The notes below the pieces were generated by a model. It had not been told where the DNA came from, searched no databases, and saw only the letters and a list, made by a program, of their open reading frames with translations. This document shows, piece by piece, positions 22,194 through 31,104 of a stretch of 64,000 nt of DNA. Made by a program: the position numbers and the translations under genes. Position 1 is the stretch's first letter; each line of letters opens with the position of its first letter. The stretch comes from DASRHY01 sp035650275 (GTDB lineage: Bacteria; Actinomycetota; Actinomycetes; Propionibacteriales; Kribbellaceae), in contig DASRHY010000077.1 in assembly GCA_035650275.1 (NCBI GenBank), forward strand, positions 16,319 through 80,318, read 5' to 3'.

Positions 22194-23246
22194 ATGTCAC
22201 GTCTGCACACCCCGGTCCGGCTCGGCCTGATCGGTGCCGGACGGATCGGCACCATGCACGCTCGCAACATCGCCCGCCGGATCCCGGCCGCGCGGCTCGC
22301 CGCCGTCGCTGACCCGGTGCCGGGCGCGGCCGAGCGGCTGGCGTCCGAGCTCGGCGCCGAGGCCACCACCGACCCGGCCGAGCTGGTCAAGGAGGTCGAC
22401 GCCGTCGTCATCACCGCGTCGGCCACCGCGCACACCGAGCTGGTGATCGCCGCCGCGGAGGCCGGCCGGCCGGTGTTCTGCGAGAAGCCGATGGCGCTCA
22501 CCCTCGCCGACGCGGACCGGGCGCTCGGTGCGGTCGGGGCCGCCGGGGTAGCGCTGCAGGTCGGCTTCAACCGCAGGTTCGCCGCGGACTTCCGGGCCGC
22601 GCACGACCTGATCGTTGCCGGCGGCATCGGTACGCCGCAGCTGATGCGGTCGGTCACCCGGGACCCGGCCGGCGCGGTCGCCGACCCGGGCGCGGTGAGG
22701 CCGTGGACGATCTTCCGGGAGACGCTGATCCACGACTTCGATGTCCTGCGCTGGCTGAACCTGAACGCGGAGCCGGTCGAGGTGTACGCCACCGCGGACG
22801 CGCTGGTCGCGCCGTCGTACAAGGCGAAGGGGCTGCTGGACACGGCCGTCGTCGTGGTCCGGTTCGAGAACGGGGCGATCGCGACCGCCGAGGCCAGCTT
22901 CTCCGCGGCGTACGGGTACGACGTACGCGGCGAGGTGTTCGGCTCGGCCGGCATGGTCAGCGCCGGCGACCTGCGCCGGCACGCGATGCGGTTCCACGGT
23001 GCCGACGGGCTGTCCCAGCCGACTGTGCGCAGTGATGTCGAGCTCTTCGGCGACGCCTACACCGCGGAGCTGGCCAGCTTCGTCGACTGCGTGCGCGAGC
23101 AGAAGGTGCCCGAGGTGACCGGCGCGGACGCGCGGTCGGCACTGGCCATCGCGGTGGCCGCGATCGCGTCGGTCGAGCAGGAGCGGCCGGTCCGGCTGAC
23201 CGAGCTGGAAGGCTACCGGACGCTCGACCTCACGGCGCGGACCTGA
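22194..23246 (+). CDS. IolG-like Gfo/Idh/MocA dehydrogenase (inositol 2-dehydrogenase family)
   Basis: This is a 350-aa protein with Rossmann motif GLIGAGRIG (11-19), CEKPMAL with Lys98, QVGFNRRFAADF and LIHDFD with His180. Where IolG enzymes have a catalytic Asp four residues before the His, this one has Glu176 (FRETLIHDFD). A GAGAGG site precedes the ATG. Its stop overlaps the next start by 1 bp (TGATG), so it is coupled to the hydroxypyruvate-isomerase-like gene. The substrate is probably a cyclitol or aldose, controlled by the divergent LacI. Confidence 0.9.
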   Translation: MSRLHTPVRLGLIGAGRIGTMHARNIARRIPAARLAAVADPVPGAAERLASELGAEATTDPAELVKEVDAVVITASATAHTELVIAAAEAGRPVFCEKPMALTLADADRALGAVGAAGVALQVGFNRRFAADFRAAHDLIVAGGIGTPQLMRSVTRDPAGAVADPGAVRPWTIFRETLIHDFDVLRWLNLNAEPVEVYATADALVAPSYKAKGLLDTAVVVVRFENGAIATAEASFSAAYGYDVRGEVFGSAGMVSAGDLRRHAMRFHGADGLSQPTVRSDVELFGDAYTAELASFVDCVREQKVPEVTGADARSALAIAVAAIASVEQERPVRLTELEGYRTLDLTART

Positions 23247-24025
23247 TGGGCTTCGAGCTCGCGGTGTGCGCCGAGATGGTGTTCACCGACCTGCCGTTCG
23301 CTCACCGGGTCCGGCGGATCGACGAGCTCGGCTTCGCGGTCGAGCTCTGGGACTGGACCGCCAAGGACACCGACACACTCAAAGGGACCGGCGCCCGGTT
23401 CTCGTCGATGACCGGGTACGTGACCGGGGACCTGCTGGACGGTGCGGACGAGCTGCTCCGGACGGCGGCCGAAGCCCTCGCGGTCGCGGAGAAGCTCGGC
23501 TGCCCGCGGCTCAACCTGCACGGCACCGGGCTCGGCCCGGACGGTCTGCCGGTGACGCCGTCGTACCAGGTCACCGGCCCGATGTGGCTCGCGGCCGAGC
23601 GCACGCTGCGGCGGGTCGCAGCGCTGGGGGAGACCGCGGGCCTGACTTTCACCCTGGAGAACATGAACACCGAGGTCGACCACCCGGGCGTGCCGTTCGC
23701 GCGGGCCGCCGACACGATCGCGCTGGTGGAGGCGGTCGGCAGCCCGCACCTGCGCCTGAACCTGGACCTGTACCACGCCCAGATCGGCGAGGGGAACCTG
23801 ATCGAGCTGATCCGGCGGGCGCTGCCGCTGGTCGGTGAGATCCAGGTCGCGGACGTGCCCGGCCGGTGCGAGCCGGGCACCGGCGAGATCAACTATCCGG
23901 CCGTCGCAGCAGCGCTCGACCGGGCCGGGTACCGCGGCACGGTGGCGCTCGAGGCCTGGGCGTCCGGAGACAGTGTCGTTGCGCTGGAGAGGTTCCGGGC
24001 GGCGTTCACGCCGACTTTGTCCTGA
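23246..24025 (+). CDS. hydroxypyruvate isomerase family protein
   Basis: This 259-aa TIM-barrel protein is Hyi-like. Landmarks are the N-terminal CAEMVFTDLPFAHR, LENMNTEVDHPG (catalytic Glu region), LNLDLYHAQIGEGNL and the signature VADVPGRCEPGTGEINY. Known members interconvert hydroxypyruvate and tartronate semialdehyde or isomerise related keto-sugars. Coupling to the dehydrogenase upstream suggests it processes that product. A GntR gene follows. Confidence 0.85.
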   Translation: MGFELAVCAEMVFTDLPFAHRVRRIDELGFAVELWDWTAKDTDTLKGTGARFSSMTGYVTGDLLDGADELLRTAAEALAVAEKLGCPRLNLHGTGLGPDGLPVTPSYQVTGPMWLAAERTLRRVAALGETAGLTFTLENMNTEVDHPGVPFARAADTIALVEAVGSPHLRLNLDLYHAQIGEGNLIELIRRALPLVGEIQVADVPGRCEPGTGEINYPAVAAALDRAGYRGTVALEAWASGDSVVALERFRAAFTPTLS

Positions 24026-24026
24026 C

Positions 24027-24041
24027 AGTGGCCCTGCCACT
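24027..24041. promoter_or_regulatory. inverted repeat AGTGGC-CCT-GCCACT before GntR gene
   Basis: This is a perfect 6+3+6 inverted repeat between the isomerase stop and the GntR start. It could be an autoregulatory operator or a short hairpin in the transcript. Confidence 0.35.
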
Positions 24042-24048
24042 CACCATC

Positions 24049-24801
24049 ATGTCTCGCATGAAGACAGTTCCGGTCACCGTCGACCGCACCAGCCGGACGC
24101 CGCTGCACGTGCAGCTGGCCGACCAGCTCGAGCAGGCGATCCAGGGCGGTGAGCTGCCGGTCGGTTCGCGGCTGAGCAACGAGCTCGACCTGGCCGCGAT
24201 GTACGGGCTCAGCCGGCCGACGGTCCGCCAGGCGATCGCCCGGCTGGTCGACCAGGGACTGCTGGTGCGCAAGCGCGGGGTCGGCACCCAGGTCGTGGGC
24301 CGGGCGGACCAGGTCCGCCGTTCGCTGGCGCTGACCAGCCTGTACGACGACCTGGCCAAGCACGGCCGCCGTCCGCAGACGGAGGTGCTGCGGCTGGGCT
24401 CGATGGGCGCCACCGCGGAGGTTGCCGGCGCCCTGCACTGCCAGCGCGGCGACCGGGTGCTGCGAATCGAGCGGCTACGCAGCGCGGACGGCGAGCCGCT
24501 GGCACTGATGCGGAACTGGCTGCCCGTCGAGGTGCTGGACACCGACGCCGCGGCGCTCGCCGAGCACGGCCTGTACGAGCTGCTCCGGGCCCGCGGCGTG
24601 CGGCTCAAGGTCGCGCACCAGACAATCTCGGCCCGCCCGGCTGCACCGGACCAGGCCCGGCTGCTCGCCGAGCCGGTCGGCGCCCCGCTGCTGGCCACCA
24701 CCCGGATCACGTACGCCGACCACGGCCGTCCGGTCGAGTACGGCGCACACCTGTTCCGGGCCTCCCGGTACTCCTTCGAGCACACCCTGTTGCAGCGATG
24801 A
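24049..24801 (+). CDS. GntR-family transcriptional regulator (HutC/UTRA type)
   Basis: This 250-aa protein has a winged HTH (SNELDLAAMYGLSRPTVRQAIARLVDQGLLVRKRGVGT, about residues 40-78, only partly quoted here in short motifs) followed by a UTRA effector-binding domain (RIERLRSADGEPLALMRNWLP). The start is uncertain: ATG at 24049 or 24058, neither with a strong ribosome site. It resembles the GntR at 1-190 in its HTH and may respond to a related sugar phosphate. It ends 16 bp from the convergent methyltransferase. Confidence 0.87.
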   Translation: MSRMKTVPVTVDRTSRTPLHVQLADQLEQAIQGGELPVGSRLSNELDLAAMYGLSRPTVRQAIARLVDQGLLVRKRGVGTQVVGRADQVRRSLALTSLYDDLAKHGRRPQTEVLRLGSMGATAEVAGALHCQRGDRVLRIERLRSADGEPLALMRNWLPVEVLDTDAAALAEHGLYELLRARGVRLKVAHQTISARPAAPDQARLLAEPVGAPLLATTRITYADHGRPVEYGAHLFRASRYSFEHTLLQR

Positions 24802-24817
24802 CGCCGGCGTCGGTCGT

Positions 24818-25900
24818 TCAGGGCCGCAGCCGGTAGAACCGCCACTCGTGGTGCTCGATCGGCAGCACCTCGACCTCGTCGAAGCCCGCCTCCTCGGCGT
24901 ACCGGCGCAGCGTGCCGATCCGCATCACCGCACCGGTAGCGGCCGAGTCGGGCTCGGTCATCACGGCCGGCAGGCAGTTCAGGACGCTCCAGCCGTAGTG
25001 GTGCCGGTCGAGCTCGGTGCCCGGGGCAACGATCTGGTCCGGCACCCGCTCGTCGGCGATCAGCACGGTGCCGCTGTCGGCCAGCAGGCCGCGCAGCTGG
25101 GACAGCACCGCGACCGGGTAGGACAGGTCGTGCAGGGCCTCGAACACGGTGACCAGGTCGTACCGGCCGACAGTGTCGAAGCTGGTCGCGTCACCGGCCA
25201 CGAACCGCACCCGGTCGTCCAGCCCGGCATCCCGCGCGTGCTGCTGGGCATAGCCGATCGCGAGCTCGTCGAGGTCGTACCCGTCCACCAGTACGTCCGG
25301 GTACGACTGTGCCATCGCGATGCTGGACCAGCCGCTGCCGACCCCGATGTCCGCGATCCGCGCCGGCGGCTGCGCCGACAGCCGCTCGTGCAGATCCGGT
25401 ACCGCGGGGAACCAGGCGGTGCCGAGCAGCTGCAGGAACCAGGCCCGGCTGCCGTCCGGCCGGCCCTCCTCCCAGTGGTACGGCTTGTTCAGCCCGGTGC
25501 CGGTGCGGAACGCCTGCTCCAGGTCCGCGATCCGGCCCGTGGTGCGCAGCACGTCGTCGGCCATCGGGGCCGCGAAGCTCAGGCTGTCCGCATCGCAGAA
25601 GGCCTGCCGGGACGCGTCCGGCAGCGAGTACCGCCGCTGCTCCGGCGCGACGGTGGCGTCGGCGAGGTCGACGAACCCGGTGACGGCCTGCTGCTCCAGC
25701 CACTCCCGCACCATCCGCTCGTTCAGCCCGGTGCGCTCGGCCAGGTCCGGCGCCGTGACGGGCATGCCGTCCGCGAGCGCGTCGTACAGGCCGAGGCGGC
25801 GGCCGAGCTGGATGGTCATCAGGTCGAGGGTCGCGGTCGAGGACGCGCGGATCCGCGCGTACAGGTCGCCGGCGGCGGTGTCGGGCTGCAGAGAGGTCAT
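24818..25900 (-). CDS. class I SAM-dependent methyltransferase with N-terminal winged helix
   Basis: This is a 360-aa protein. Residues of roughly 20-80 form a winged-helix dimerisation module (LYDALADGMPVTAPDLAERTG). The SAM-binding motif IADIGVGSGWSS is followed by VDGYDLDE and the post-II motif. This layout matches the SmtA/Rv2258c-like or O-methyltransferase-like group, whose substrates are mostly unknown. It is a single-gene unit on the minus strand with no metabolic neighbour that hints at the substrate. Confidence 0.82.
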   Translation of the reverse strand: MTSLQPDTAAGDLYARIRASSTATLDLMTIQLGRRLGLYDALADGMPVTAPDLAERTGLNERMVREWLEQQAVTGFVDLADATVAPEQRRYSLPDASRQAFCDADSLSFAAPMADDVLRTTGRIADLEQAFRTGTGLNKPYHWEEGRPDGSRAWFLQLLGTAWFPAVPDLHERLSAQPPARIADIGVGSGWSSIAMAQSYPDVLVDGYDLDELAIGYAQQHARDAGLDDRVRFVAGDATSFDTVGRYDLVTVFEALHDLSYPVAVLSQLRGLLADSGTVLIADERVPDQIVAPGTELDRHHYGWSVLNCLPAVMTEPDSAATGAVMRIGTLRRYAEEAGFDEVEVLPIEHHEWRFYRLRP

Positions 25901-25925
25901 TCCCCGATTGTGCTGTAACGCGCCG

Positions 25926-25971
25926 ACGCCTTCGAGGCGTCTGTGCGGATGAGGACTTCCCTACGGAAGTC
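25926..25971 (-). terminator. two small hairpins downstream of the YeiH-type gene
   Basis: ACGCCT-TCG-AGGCGT (25926-25940) and GACTTCC-CTAC-GGAAGTC (25954-25971) are perfect stems in the 76-bp gap between the YeiH-type stop and the methyltransferase start. They probably terminate or attenuate read-through. Confidence 0.5.
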
Positions 25972-25976
25972 TGCCG

Positions 25977-26942
25977 TCAGCCGACCCACAGCACGCCGGC
26001 CAGCGAGACTCCCCCGATCACGACGGTGGACAGCGCTCCGAGCAGCAGTGCGGAGCCGCCGCGGCGCACGAGTGGCACCAGCCGTACGCCGGTGCCGAGA
26101 CTGAACAGCGCCGCGGCGAGCGCGACGGTCTGCACCCGGGTCAGGACCGTCAGCGCACCGGCCGGCACCAGATCCAGGGTGCGCAGCAGCACGCAGCCGA
26201 GGAACCCGAGCACGAACAGCGGTACGACGGGCGGCGACTCGCCGGCACCCGCCCGGCGCTGGAGGGCGCCGACCGCGGCCACTACGGGTGCGAGCAGCAG
26301 CACCCGGGTCAGTTTGACCACCACCGCGACGGCGACAGCCGCTGCGCCCGCGGGACCGGCGGCGGCCACCACCTGGCCGACCTCGTGCACGCTGGCGCCG
26401 GCCCAGATGCCGAGCTGGGTGTCGGTCATCCCGAACGGTGCCTGGAGCAACGGAACCGCGACCATCGCGACCGTGCCGCAGATCGTCACCATGGCGACCG
26501 CGGTGGCGACGTCGTCCTCGTCGCCGTCGGCGTTGCGCTCCATCGCGGCGATCGCGGAGGCGCCGCAGATCGCGAACCCGGTGGCGATCAGCAGGCTGCG
26601 CGGCCGGCCCAGCCCGAGCCTCCGGCCCGCCCAGAGGGTCGCCACCAGGGTGCCGGCCAGCGTGATCACGACCAGCGCGATCACCGCTGGGCCGAGCTGG
26701 GCGATCGTGACCAGCGACAGGCTGAACCCGAGCAGTACGACGCCCACCCGCAGCAGCCGCCTGGTGGCCAGGGCGAGCCCCGGCCGGGTGGTCGCCGGCA
26801 GCAGACCGACGTTCGCGACGACCGCGCCGAGCAGCACGGCACAGGTGAGCACCCCGACGCCGGGCACCAGCCGGTGCAGCAGCATCGCCAGCCCGACGCC
26901 GCCGGCGGCCACAGCCAGACCGGGTGCGTGGTGGCGTGCCAT
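25977..26942 (-). CDS. YeiH/UPF0324-type putative sulfate exporter family membrane protein
   Basis: This 321-aa, very hydrophobic protein has many membrane segments. The family motif ATGFAICGASAIAA and the later IWAGASVHEVGQVVAAAG are characteristic of UPF0324 (YeiH). The start is the ATG at 26942 (MARHHAPGLAV). An in-frame extension upstream is low-complexity and overlaps the divergent LysR gene. The transport role is predicted only. The divergent LysR is the usual partner (YeiE in E. coli). Confidence 0.85.
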   Translation of the reverse strand: MARHHAPGLAVAAGGVGLAMLLHRLVPGVGVLTCAVLLGAVVANVGLLPATTRPGLALATRRLLRVGVVLLGFSLSLVTIAQLGPAVIALVVITLAGTLVATLWAGRRLGLGRPRSLLIATGFAICGASAIAAMERNADGDEDDVATAVAMVTICGTVAMVAVPLLQAPFGMTDTQLGIWAGASVHEVGQVVAAAGPAGAAAVAVAVVVKLTRVLLLAPVVAAVGALQRRAGAGESPPVVPLFVLGFLGCVLLRTLDLVPAGALTVLTRVQTVALAAALFSLGTGVRLVPLVRRGGSALLLGALSTVVIGGVSLAGVLWVG

Positions 26943-27012
26943 GGTTCCAGCGTCGGTGCGACATCGCCCGGCGGGTAGACAGCACTCGGGCATCGGGTCA
27001 TACGCTCCATGC

Positions 27013-27909
27013 ATGACCCCGCGCCGGCCCGATCTCGACGACCTCGCGGTCCTGGTGCTGGTCGCGGAGACCGGCAGCATCGGCAGGGCCGCCGTACGGC
27101 TCGGGCTGTCGCAGCCCAGCGTGAGCCGCCGGATGACCGCACTGGAGCGCAGCTTGCGGGTGCCGCTGCTCTACCGGGAGACGCGCGGTACGACGCTGAC
27201 CCCGGCGGGCAAGGCGGTGGTCGACTGGGCGACGGTGCTGCTCGCCGCCGCCGACGACTTCACCCGGTCCGTGCAGACGCTTCGGGTGCAGCGCACGGTG
27301 GCGGTCCGCGCGGCCGTCAGCATGACACTGGCCGAGCACCTGGCGCCGCGCTGGCTGACAGCCCTGCGCCAGCAGGAACCGGACGCGCTGGTCTCGCTCA
27401 CGGTGGTGAACTCGACCGAGGCGGCGGCCCTGGTCGAGGGCGCGCACGTGGACATCGGGTTCGTGGAGTCACCCAGCGTCCGGCGCGGGCTGCGCCGCCG
27501 GCGGATCGGAACCGACACAGTCGTGGTCGCGGTCACGCCCGGGCACGAATGGGCGACCACCCGGACGATCGCCGCCCGGACGCTGGCCGCGACCCCGCTG
27601 CTGGTCCGGGAGCCTGGGTCCGGGACCCGGGAGACGATCGAGCACGCGCTGGACCGTGCCGGCCTGGAGTTGCTGCCGGGGCTGGAGCTGGCCTCGAACA
27701 CCGCGCTCAAGTCGGCCGCGGTCGCCGGCATGGGCCCGGTCGTACTGTCGGCGCTGGCCGTCGCCGACGAGCTGGCCGCCGGCCGCCTGGTCCAGGTCTC
27801 CGTCCGCGACCTCGACCTCACCCGGCCGTTCCAGGCGGTCTGGAGAGCGGGCACGGACCTGTCGCCGAGCGCGATGGCTCTGCTCACCGTGGCCCGCAGC
27901 ACCCGCTGA
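27013..27909 (+). CDS. LysR-family transcriptional regulator (YeiE-like)
   Basis: This 298-aa protein has winged HTH at residues 6-65 (LVAETGSIGRAAVRLGLSQPSVSRRMTALE) and a LysR substrate-binding domain. It is divergent from the YeiH-type transporter with a 70-bp shared promoter region. In enterobacteria YeiE/YeiH form the same arrangement, so it probably controls the transporter. The effector is unknown. Confidence 0.9.
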   Translation: MTPRRPDLDDLAVLVLVAETGSIGRAAVRLGLSQPSVSRRMTALERSLRVPLLYRETRGTTLTPAGKAVVDWATVLLAAADDFTRSVQTLRVQRTVAVRAAVSMTLAEHLAPRWLTALRQQEPDALVSLTVVNSTEAAALVEGAHVDIGFVESPSVRRGLRRRRIGTDTVVVAVTPGHEWATTRTIAARTLAATPLLVREPGSGTRETIEHALDRAGLELLPGLELASNTALKSAAVAGMGPVVLSALAVADELAAGRLVQVSVRDLDLTRPFQAVWRAGTDLSPSAMALLTVARSTR

Positions 27910-27915
27910 GCGCGG

Positions 27916-27924
27916 TTATCCACA
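27916..27924 (+). promoter_or_regulatory. perfect DnaA-box consensus TTATCCACA
   Basis: TTATCCACA matches the canonical DnaA box exactly. It lies in the 113-bp gap upstream of the Tad operon, 7 bp after the LysR stop. A single isolated box may titrate DnaA or control transcription, or may be chance. Confidence 0.35.
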
Positions 27925-28022
27925 GGCCGGCGACTTCGTCGGCGTGAGGACCCTGCGGGCTGCCAAGATTGTCGCGCCGTGTGGTGGACCGCCCACGCTA
28001 CGGGACCGACGACGGGGAGACG

Positions 28023-29288
28023 ATGGCCGCTGACAGGGTTGCCGTGCGTCGCTCCGGGCGTACCAGCGCGGTCGAGCTGATCGACGGCCAGGTGCGCGAC
28101 GTCGTACGACGAGAGGGTATCGACCCGCTCCGCAACCCGGCCGCGGTCCGCGCGATCGTGCTGTCGGTGATCCGGGAGTACGACGAACGCAGCCTGACCG
28201 GGATCGTGCCGCCGCTCGAGGACGCGGAGGCGGTCACCCGCGAGGTGCTCGACCGGGTCGCCGGGTTCGGGCCGCTGCAGCGCTACCTGGACGACCCGCA
28301 CGTCGAGGAGATCTGGATCAACGAGCCGTCCCGGGTGTTCATCGCCCGCGACGGCCGGCACGAGCTGACCACCACGGTGCTGACCGAGGAGGAGGTCTCG
28401 GACCTGGTCGAGCGGATGCTGAAGACCACCGGCCGCAGGATCGACATCTCGCAACCGTTCACCGACGCGCAGCTTCCGGACGGCAGCCGGGTGCACATCG
28501 TGCTCGGCGGGATCACCCAGCGGTATGCCGCGATCAACATCCGCAAGTTCACCGTCCGGGCGACCCGGCTCGCCGACCTGGTCTCGCTCGGATCGCTCAC
28601 CCCGCACGCCGCAGCGGTACTGGACGCCTCGATCGCGTCGGGGCTGAACATCCTGGTGTCCGGCGGCACTCAGGCCGGCAAGACCACGATGCTGAACGCA
28701 CTGGCCGGCTCGATCCCCGGCAGCGAGCGGGTGATCTCCTGCGAGGAGGTCTTCGAGATCAAGCTGCCCATCCCGGACTGGGTGGCGATGCAGACCCGGC
28801 AGGCCGGGCTGGAGGGCACCGGCGAGATCCGACTGCGCGACCTGGTGAAGGAGTCGCTGCGGATGCGACCCAGCCGGGTGATCGTCGGGGAGGTTCGCGG
28901 CGAGGAGTGCCTGGACCTGCTGCTCGCGTTGAACAGCGGCCTGCCCGGCCTCTGCACGATCCACGCCAACTCCGCCCGCGAGGCACTGACCAAGATGTGC
29001 ACCCTGCCCTTGCTGGCAGGCGAGAACATCGGCTCGCGCTTCGTGCTCCCGACGGTCGCGGGTTGCGTCGACCTCGTCGTACACCTCGGCATTGCCGTCG
29101 ACGGTCAGCGCCGGGTCCGGGAGATCGTCGCGCTCAGCGGCCGGATCGAGGAGCAGACGATCGAGACCGAGACGCTGTTCCACACCCTGGACGATCAGTT
29201 GGTCCGCGCGGGCGGCCAGCTGCCGCATCCCGAACGGTTCCAGCAGGCCGGCTACTCGACACACGCGCTGCTGCAGGGCGGTGCCTGA
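28023..29288 (+). CDS. tadA: TadA/CpaF secretion ATPase
   Basis: This 421-aa type II/IV secretion-family hexameric ATPase energises assembly of a Tad pilus. Walker A is SGGTQAGKTT near residue 219. The Walker B region is SRVIVGEVRGEECLDLL, and His-box GLCTIHANSAREA follows. The N-terminal domain has the CpaF-typical FGPLQRYLDDPHVEEIWIN. GGGGAG about 6 bp upstream supports the ATG. It is the first gene of the operon. No CpaE-like localisation ATPase precedes it. Confidence 0.93.
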   Translation: MAADRVAVRRSGRTSAVELIDGQVRDVVRREGIDPLRNPAAVRAIVLSVIREYDERSLTGIVPPLEDAEAVTREVLDRVAGFGPLQRYLDDPHVEEIWINEPSRVFIARDGRHELTTTVLTEEEVSDLVERMLKTTGRRIDISQPFTDAQLPDGSRVHIVLGGITQRYAAINIRKFTVRATRLADLVSLGSLTPHAAAVLDASIASGLNILVSGGTQAGKTTMLNALAGSIPGSERVISCEEVFEIKLPIPDWVAMQTRQAGLEGTGEIRLRDLVKESLRMRPSRVIVGEVRGEECLDLLLALNSGLPGLCTIHANSAREALTKMCTLPLLAGENIGSRFVLPTVAGCVDLVVHLGIAVDGQRRVREIVALSGRIEEQTIETETLFHTLDDQLVRAGGQLPHPERFQQAGYSTHALLQGGA

Positions 29289-29289
29289 C

Positions 29290-30150
29290 ATGGGTCTGCT
29301 GCTCGGGCTGTTCTTCGGGATCGGCGTCCTGCTCGTCGCCTGGTCGGTCGTGTCGCCGCCGGCGCACAAGCAACGGACCGAGGGCCGGCTGCAACGGTCC
29401 GGCCGGGACCTGCTGGCCTCCGCCGGTGTGGAGGGCGTGACGCCGGCAGCGTTCATCGGCGCATGCGTGCTGCTCGGCGCGATCGCCGTGGTGCTGATGT
29501 ACGGCGTCTCCGGCGCCTGGCCGGTCGGCGCGGTGTTCGGCGTGATGGCGGGTGCCGCGCCGGTCGCCTTGCTGAAGGGCCGGGCCCGTCGCCGGCACGC
29601 CGAGTTCCGCGAGCTGTGGCCGGACGTGGTGGACAACATCGCGTCCGCGGTCCGGGCCGGGCTGTCGCTGTCCGAGGCGCTGGCGCAGGTCGGCGAACGC
29701 GGGCCGGAGGCGTTGCGGGAGCCGTTCCGCCGGTTCGGCGCCGACTACGCGTCGACCGGGCGGTTCGCGGACTCGCTGGACCGGCTTAAGGCGCGGCTCG
29801 CGGACCCGGTCGGCGACCGAGTGGTAGAGGCCCTGCGGATCGCCCGTGAGGTGGGCGGCGGCGACCTCGGCCGGCTGCTGCGGTCGCTGTCGGCGTTCCT
29901 GCGCGAGGACGCCCGGACCCGCTCCGAGCTGGAGTCACGGCAGTCCTGGATGGTCAACGGTGCGCGGGTCGCGGTGGCCGCGCCGTGGCTGGTGCTGGCG
30001 ATGCTGTCGTTCCAGCGCGACGTGATCGCCCGGTACAACTCGCCGACCGGCGCGCTGATCCTGGTCGCCGGTGCGGTCGTGTGCGTGCTGGCGTACCGGC
30101 TGATGCTGCGGATCGGCCGGCTGCCCGAGCCCGAACGGGTACTGCGATGA
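29290..30150 (+). CDS. tadB: TadB-like inner-membrane platform protein
   Basis: This 286-aa type II secretion F-domain protein has two N-terminal hydrophobic segments, the cytoplasmic T2SSF domain (ELWPDVVDNIASAVRAGLSLSEAL) near residues 115-250, and two C-terminal segments. It starts 1 bp after the tadA stop and overlaps the next gene (ATGA). It forms the platform on which the ATPase acts. Confidence 0.9.
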   Translation: MGLLLGLFFGIGVLLVAWSVVSPPAHKQRTEGRLQRSGRDLLASAGVEGVTPAAFIGACVLLGAIAVVLMYGVSGAWPVGAVFGVMAGAAPVALLKGRARRRHAEFRELWPDVVDNIASAVRAGLSLSEALAQVGERGPEALREPFRRFGADYASTGRFADSLDRLKARLADPVGDRVVEALRIAREVGGGDLGRLLRSLSAFLREDARTRSELESRQSWMVNGARVAVAAPWLVLAMLSFQRDVIARYNSPTGALILVAGAVVCVLAYRLMLRIGRLPEPERVLR

Positions 30151-31085
30151 GCCCGTGGCTGACCGGCGGCCTGCTCGGCGCCGTACTCGGTCTGAGCCTG
30201 GTACTGGTGCTGCGGCGGCTGCCGTTCCTGCAGCGGCCGTCCGTCGACGACCGGATCGGGCCGTACCTGCGCGACCTCGGCGGGTTGCACACGCCGTTCA
30301 GCCTGGCCGAGTCGAACTCGCCGATCCACGCGGTGTTCCGGCTGTTCGAGCCGTCGCTGCGCAGCGGGGCGTCGCGGTTGGAGCGGCTGCTCGGCGGCAC
30401 CACCTCGGTCTGCAAGCGAATGGCCCGGGCCGGGATCGAGCGCAACGTCGAGGAGTTCCGGATCGAGCAGGTGCTGTGGGGTGCGGCCGCGTTCGGTGCC
30501 GCGCTCCTGCTGTCGCTGGTGGCGATGTCCGTCGGCGCCGGCGATCCGGTCGGGCTGATCCTGCTCTGCGCGGTGGCCGGCACGCTCGGCGTACTGTCCC
30601 GCGATACCTACCTGACCGCCCAGGTGAAGCGCCGGGAGCGCCGGCTGCTGGCCGAGCTGCCCACCGTCGCGGAGCTGCTCGCACTCGCGGTCGCGGCCGG
30701 CGAAGGCCCGGCGGCGGCACTGGACCGGGTCGCGCGGTCCTGCCGCGGCGAGCTCTCGCTGGAGCTGCAGCGGGTGCTGGCCGAGACCCGGACCGGCGAC
30801 CCGCTGGTACGTGCGCTTGACCGGCTCGCGGAGCGGACCGGGCTGATCGCGCTGTCCCGGTTCGCGGACGGGCTCGCGGTGGCGCTCGAACGCGGTACGC
30901 CGCTGGCCGACGTGCTGCGCGCGCAGGCCGGCGACATCCGCGAGGCGAACCGGCGCGAGCTGATCGAGTCGGGCGCCAGACGCGAGATCGCCATGATGGT
31001 CCCGGTCGTATTCCTGGTGTTGCCGGTGACCGTCGTCTTCGCCTTCTACCCAGGGGTGGTCGGCATACAGCTGATCGCCGGATGA
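30147..31085 (+). CDS. tadC: TadC-like inner-membrane platform protein
   Basis: This is a 312-aa second T2SSF-domain protein. A single N-terminal membrane segment is followed by a variable region, membrane segments around residues 110-150, the F domain (ELPTVAELLALAVAAGEGPAAAL) and a C-terminal anchor (MMVPVVFLVLPVTVVFAFYP). It pairs with TadB in Tad systems. It overlaps tadB by 4 bp. Confidence 0.9.
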   Translation: MSPWLTGGLLGAVLGLSLVLVLRRLPFLQRPSVDDRIGPYLRDLGGLHTPFSLAESNSPIHAVFRLFEPSLRSGASRLERLLGGTTSVCKRMARAGIERNVEEFRIEQVLWGAAAFGAALLLSLVAMSVGAGDPVGLILLCAVAGTLGVLSRDTYLTAQVKRRERRLLAELPTVAELLALAVAAGEGPAAALDRVARSCRGELSLELQRVLAETRTGDPLVRALDRLAERTGLIALSRFADGLAVALERGTPLADVLRAQAGDIREANRRELIESGARREIAMMVPVVFLVLPVTVVFAFYPGVVGIQLIAG

Positions 31086-31104
31086 CCGAGGAGATGCCTT
31101 GGAG

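Noticed and set aside
27171..29639. Long minus-strand open frame across the LysR and tadA genes
   Set aside because: It crosses two genes of clear identity and their intergenic gap, with biased composition and no recognisable domain.
31099..31104. TTG start for the small pilin-like gene
   Set aside because: ATG codons at 31105 and 31114 with GA-rich sites upstream are more plausible.
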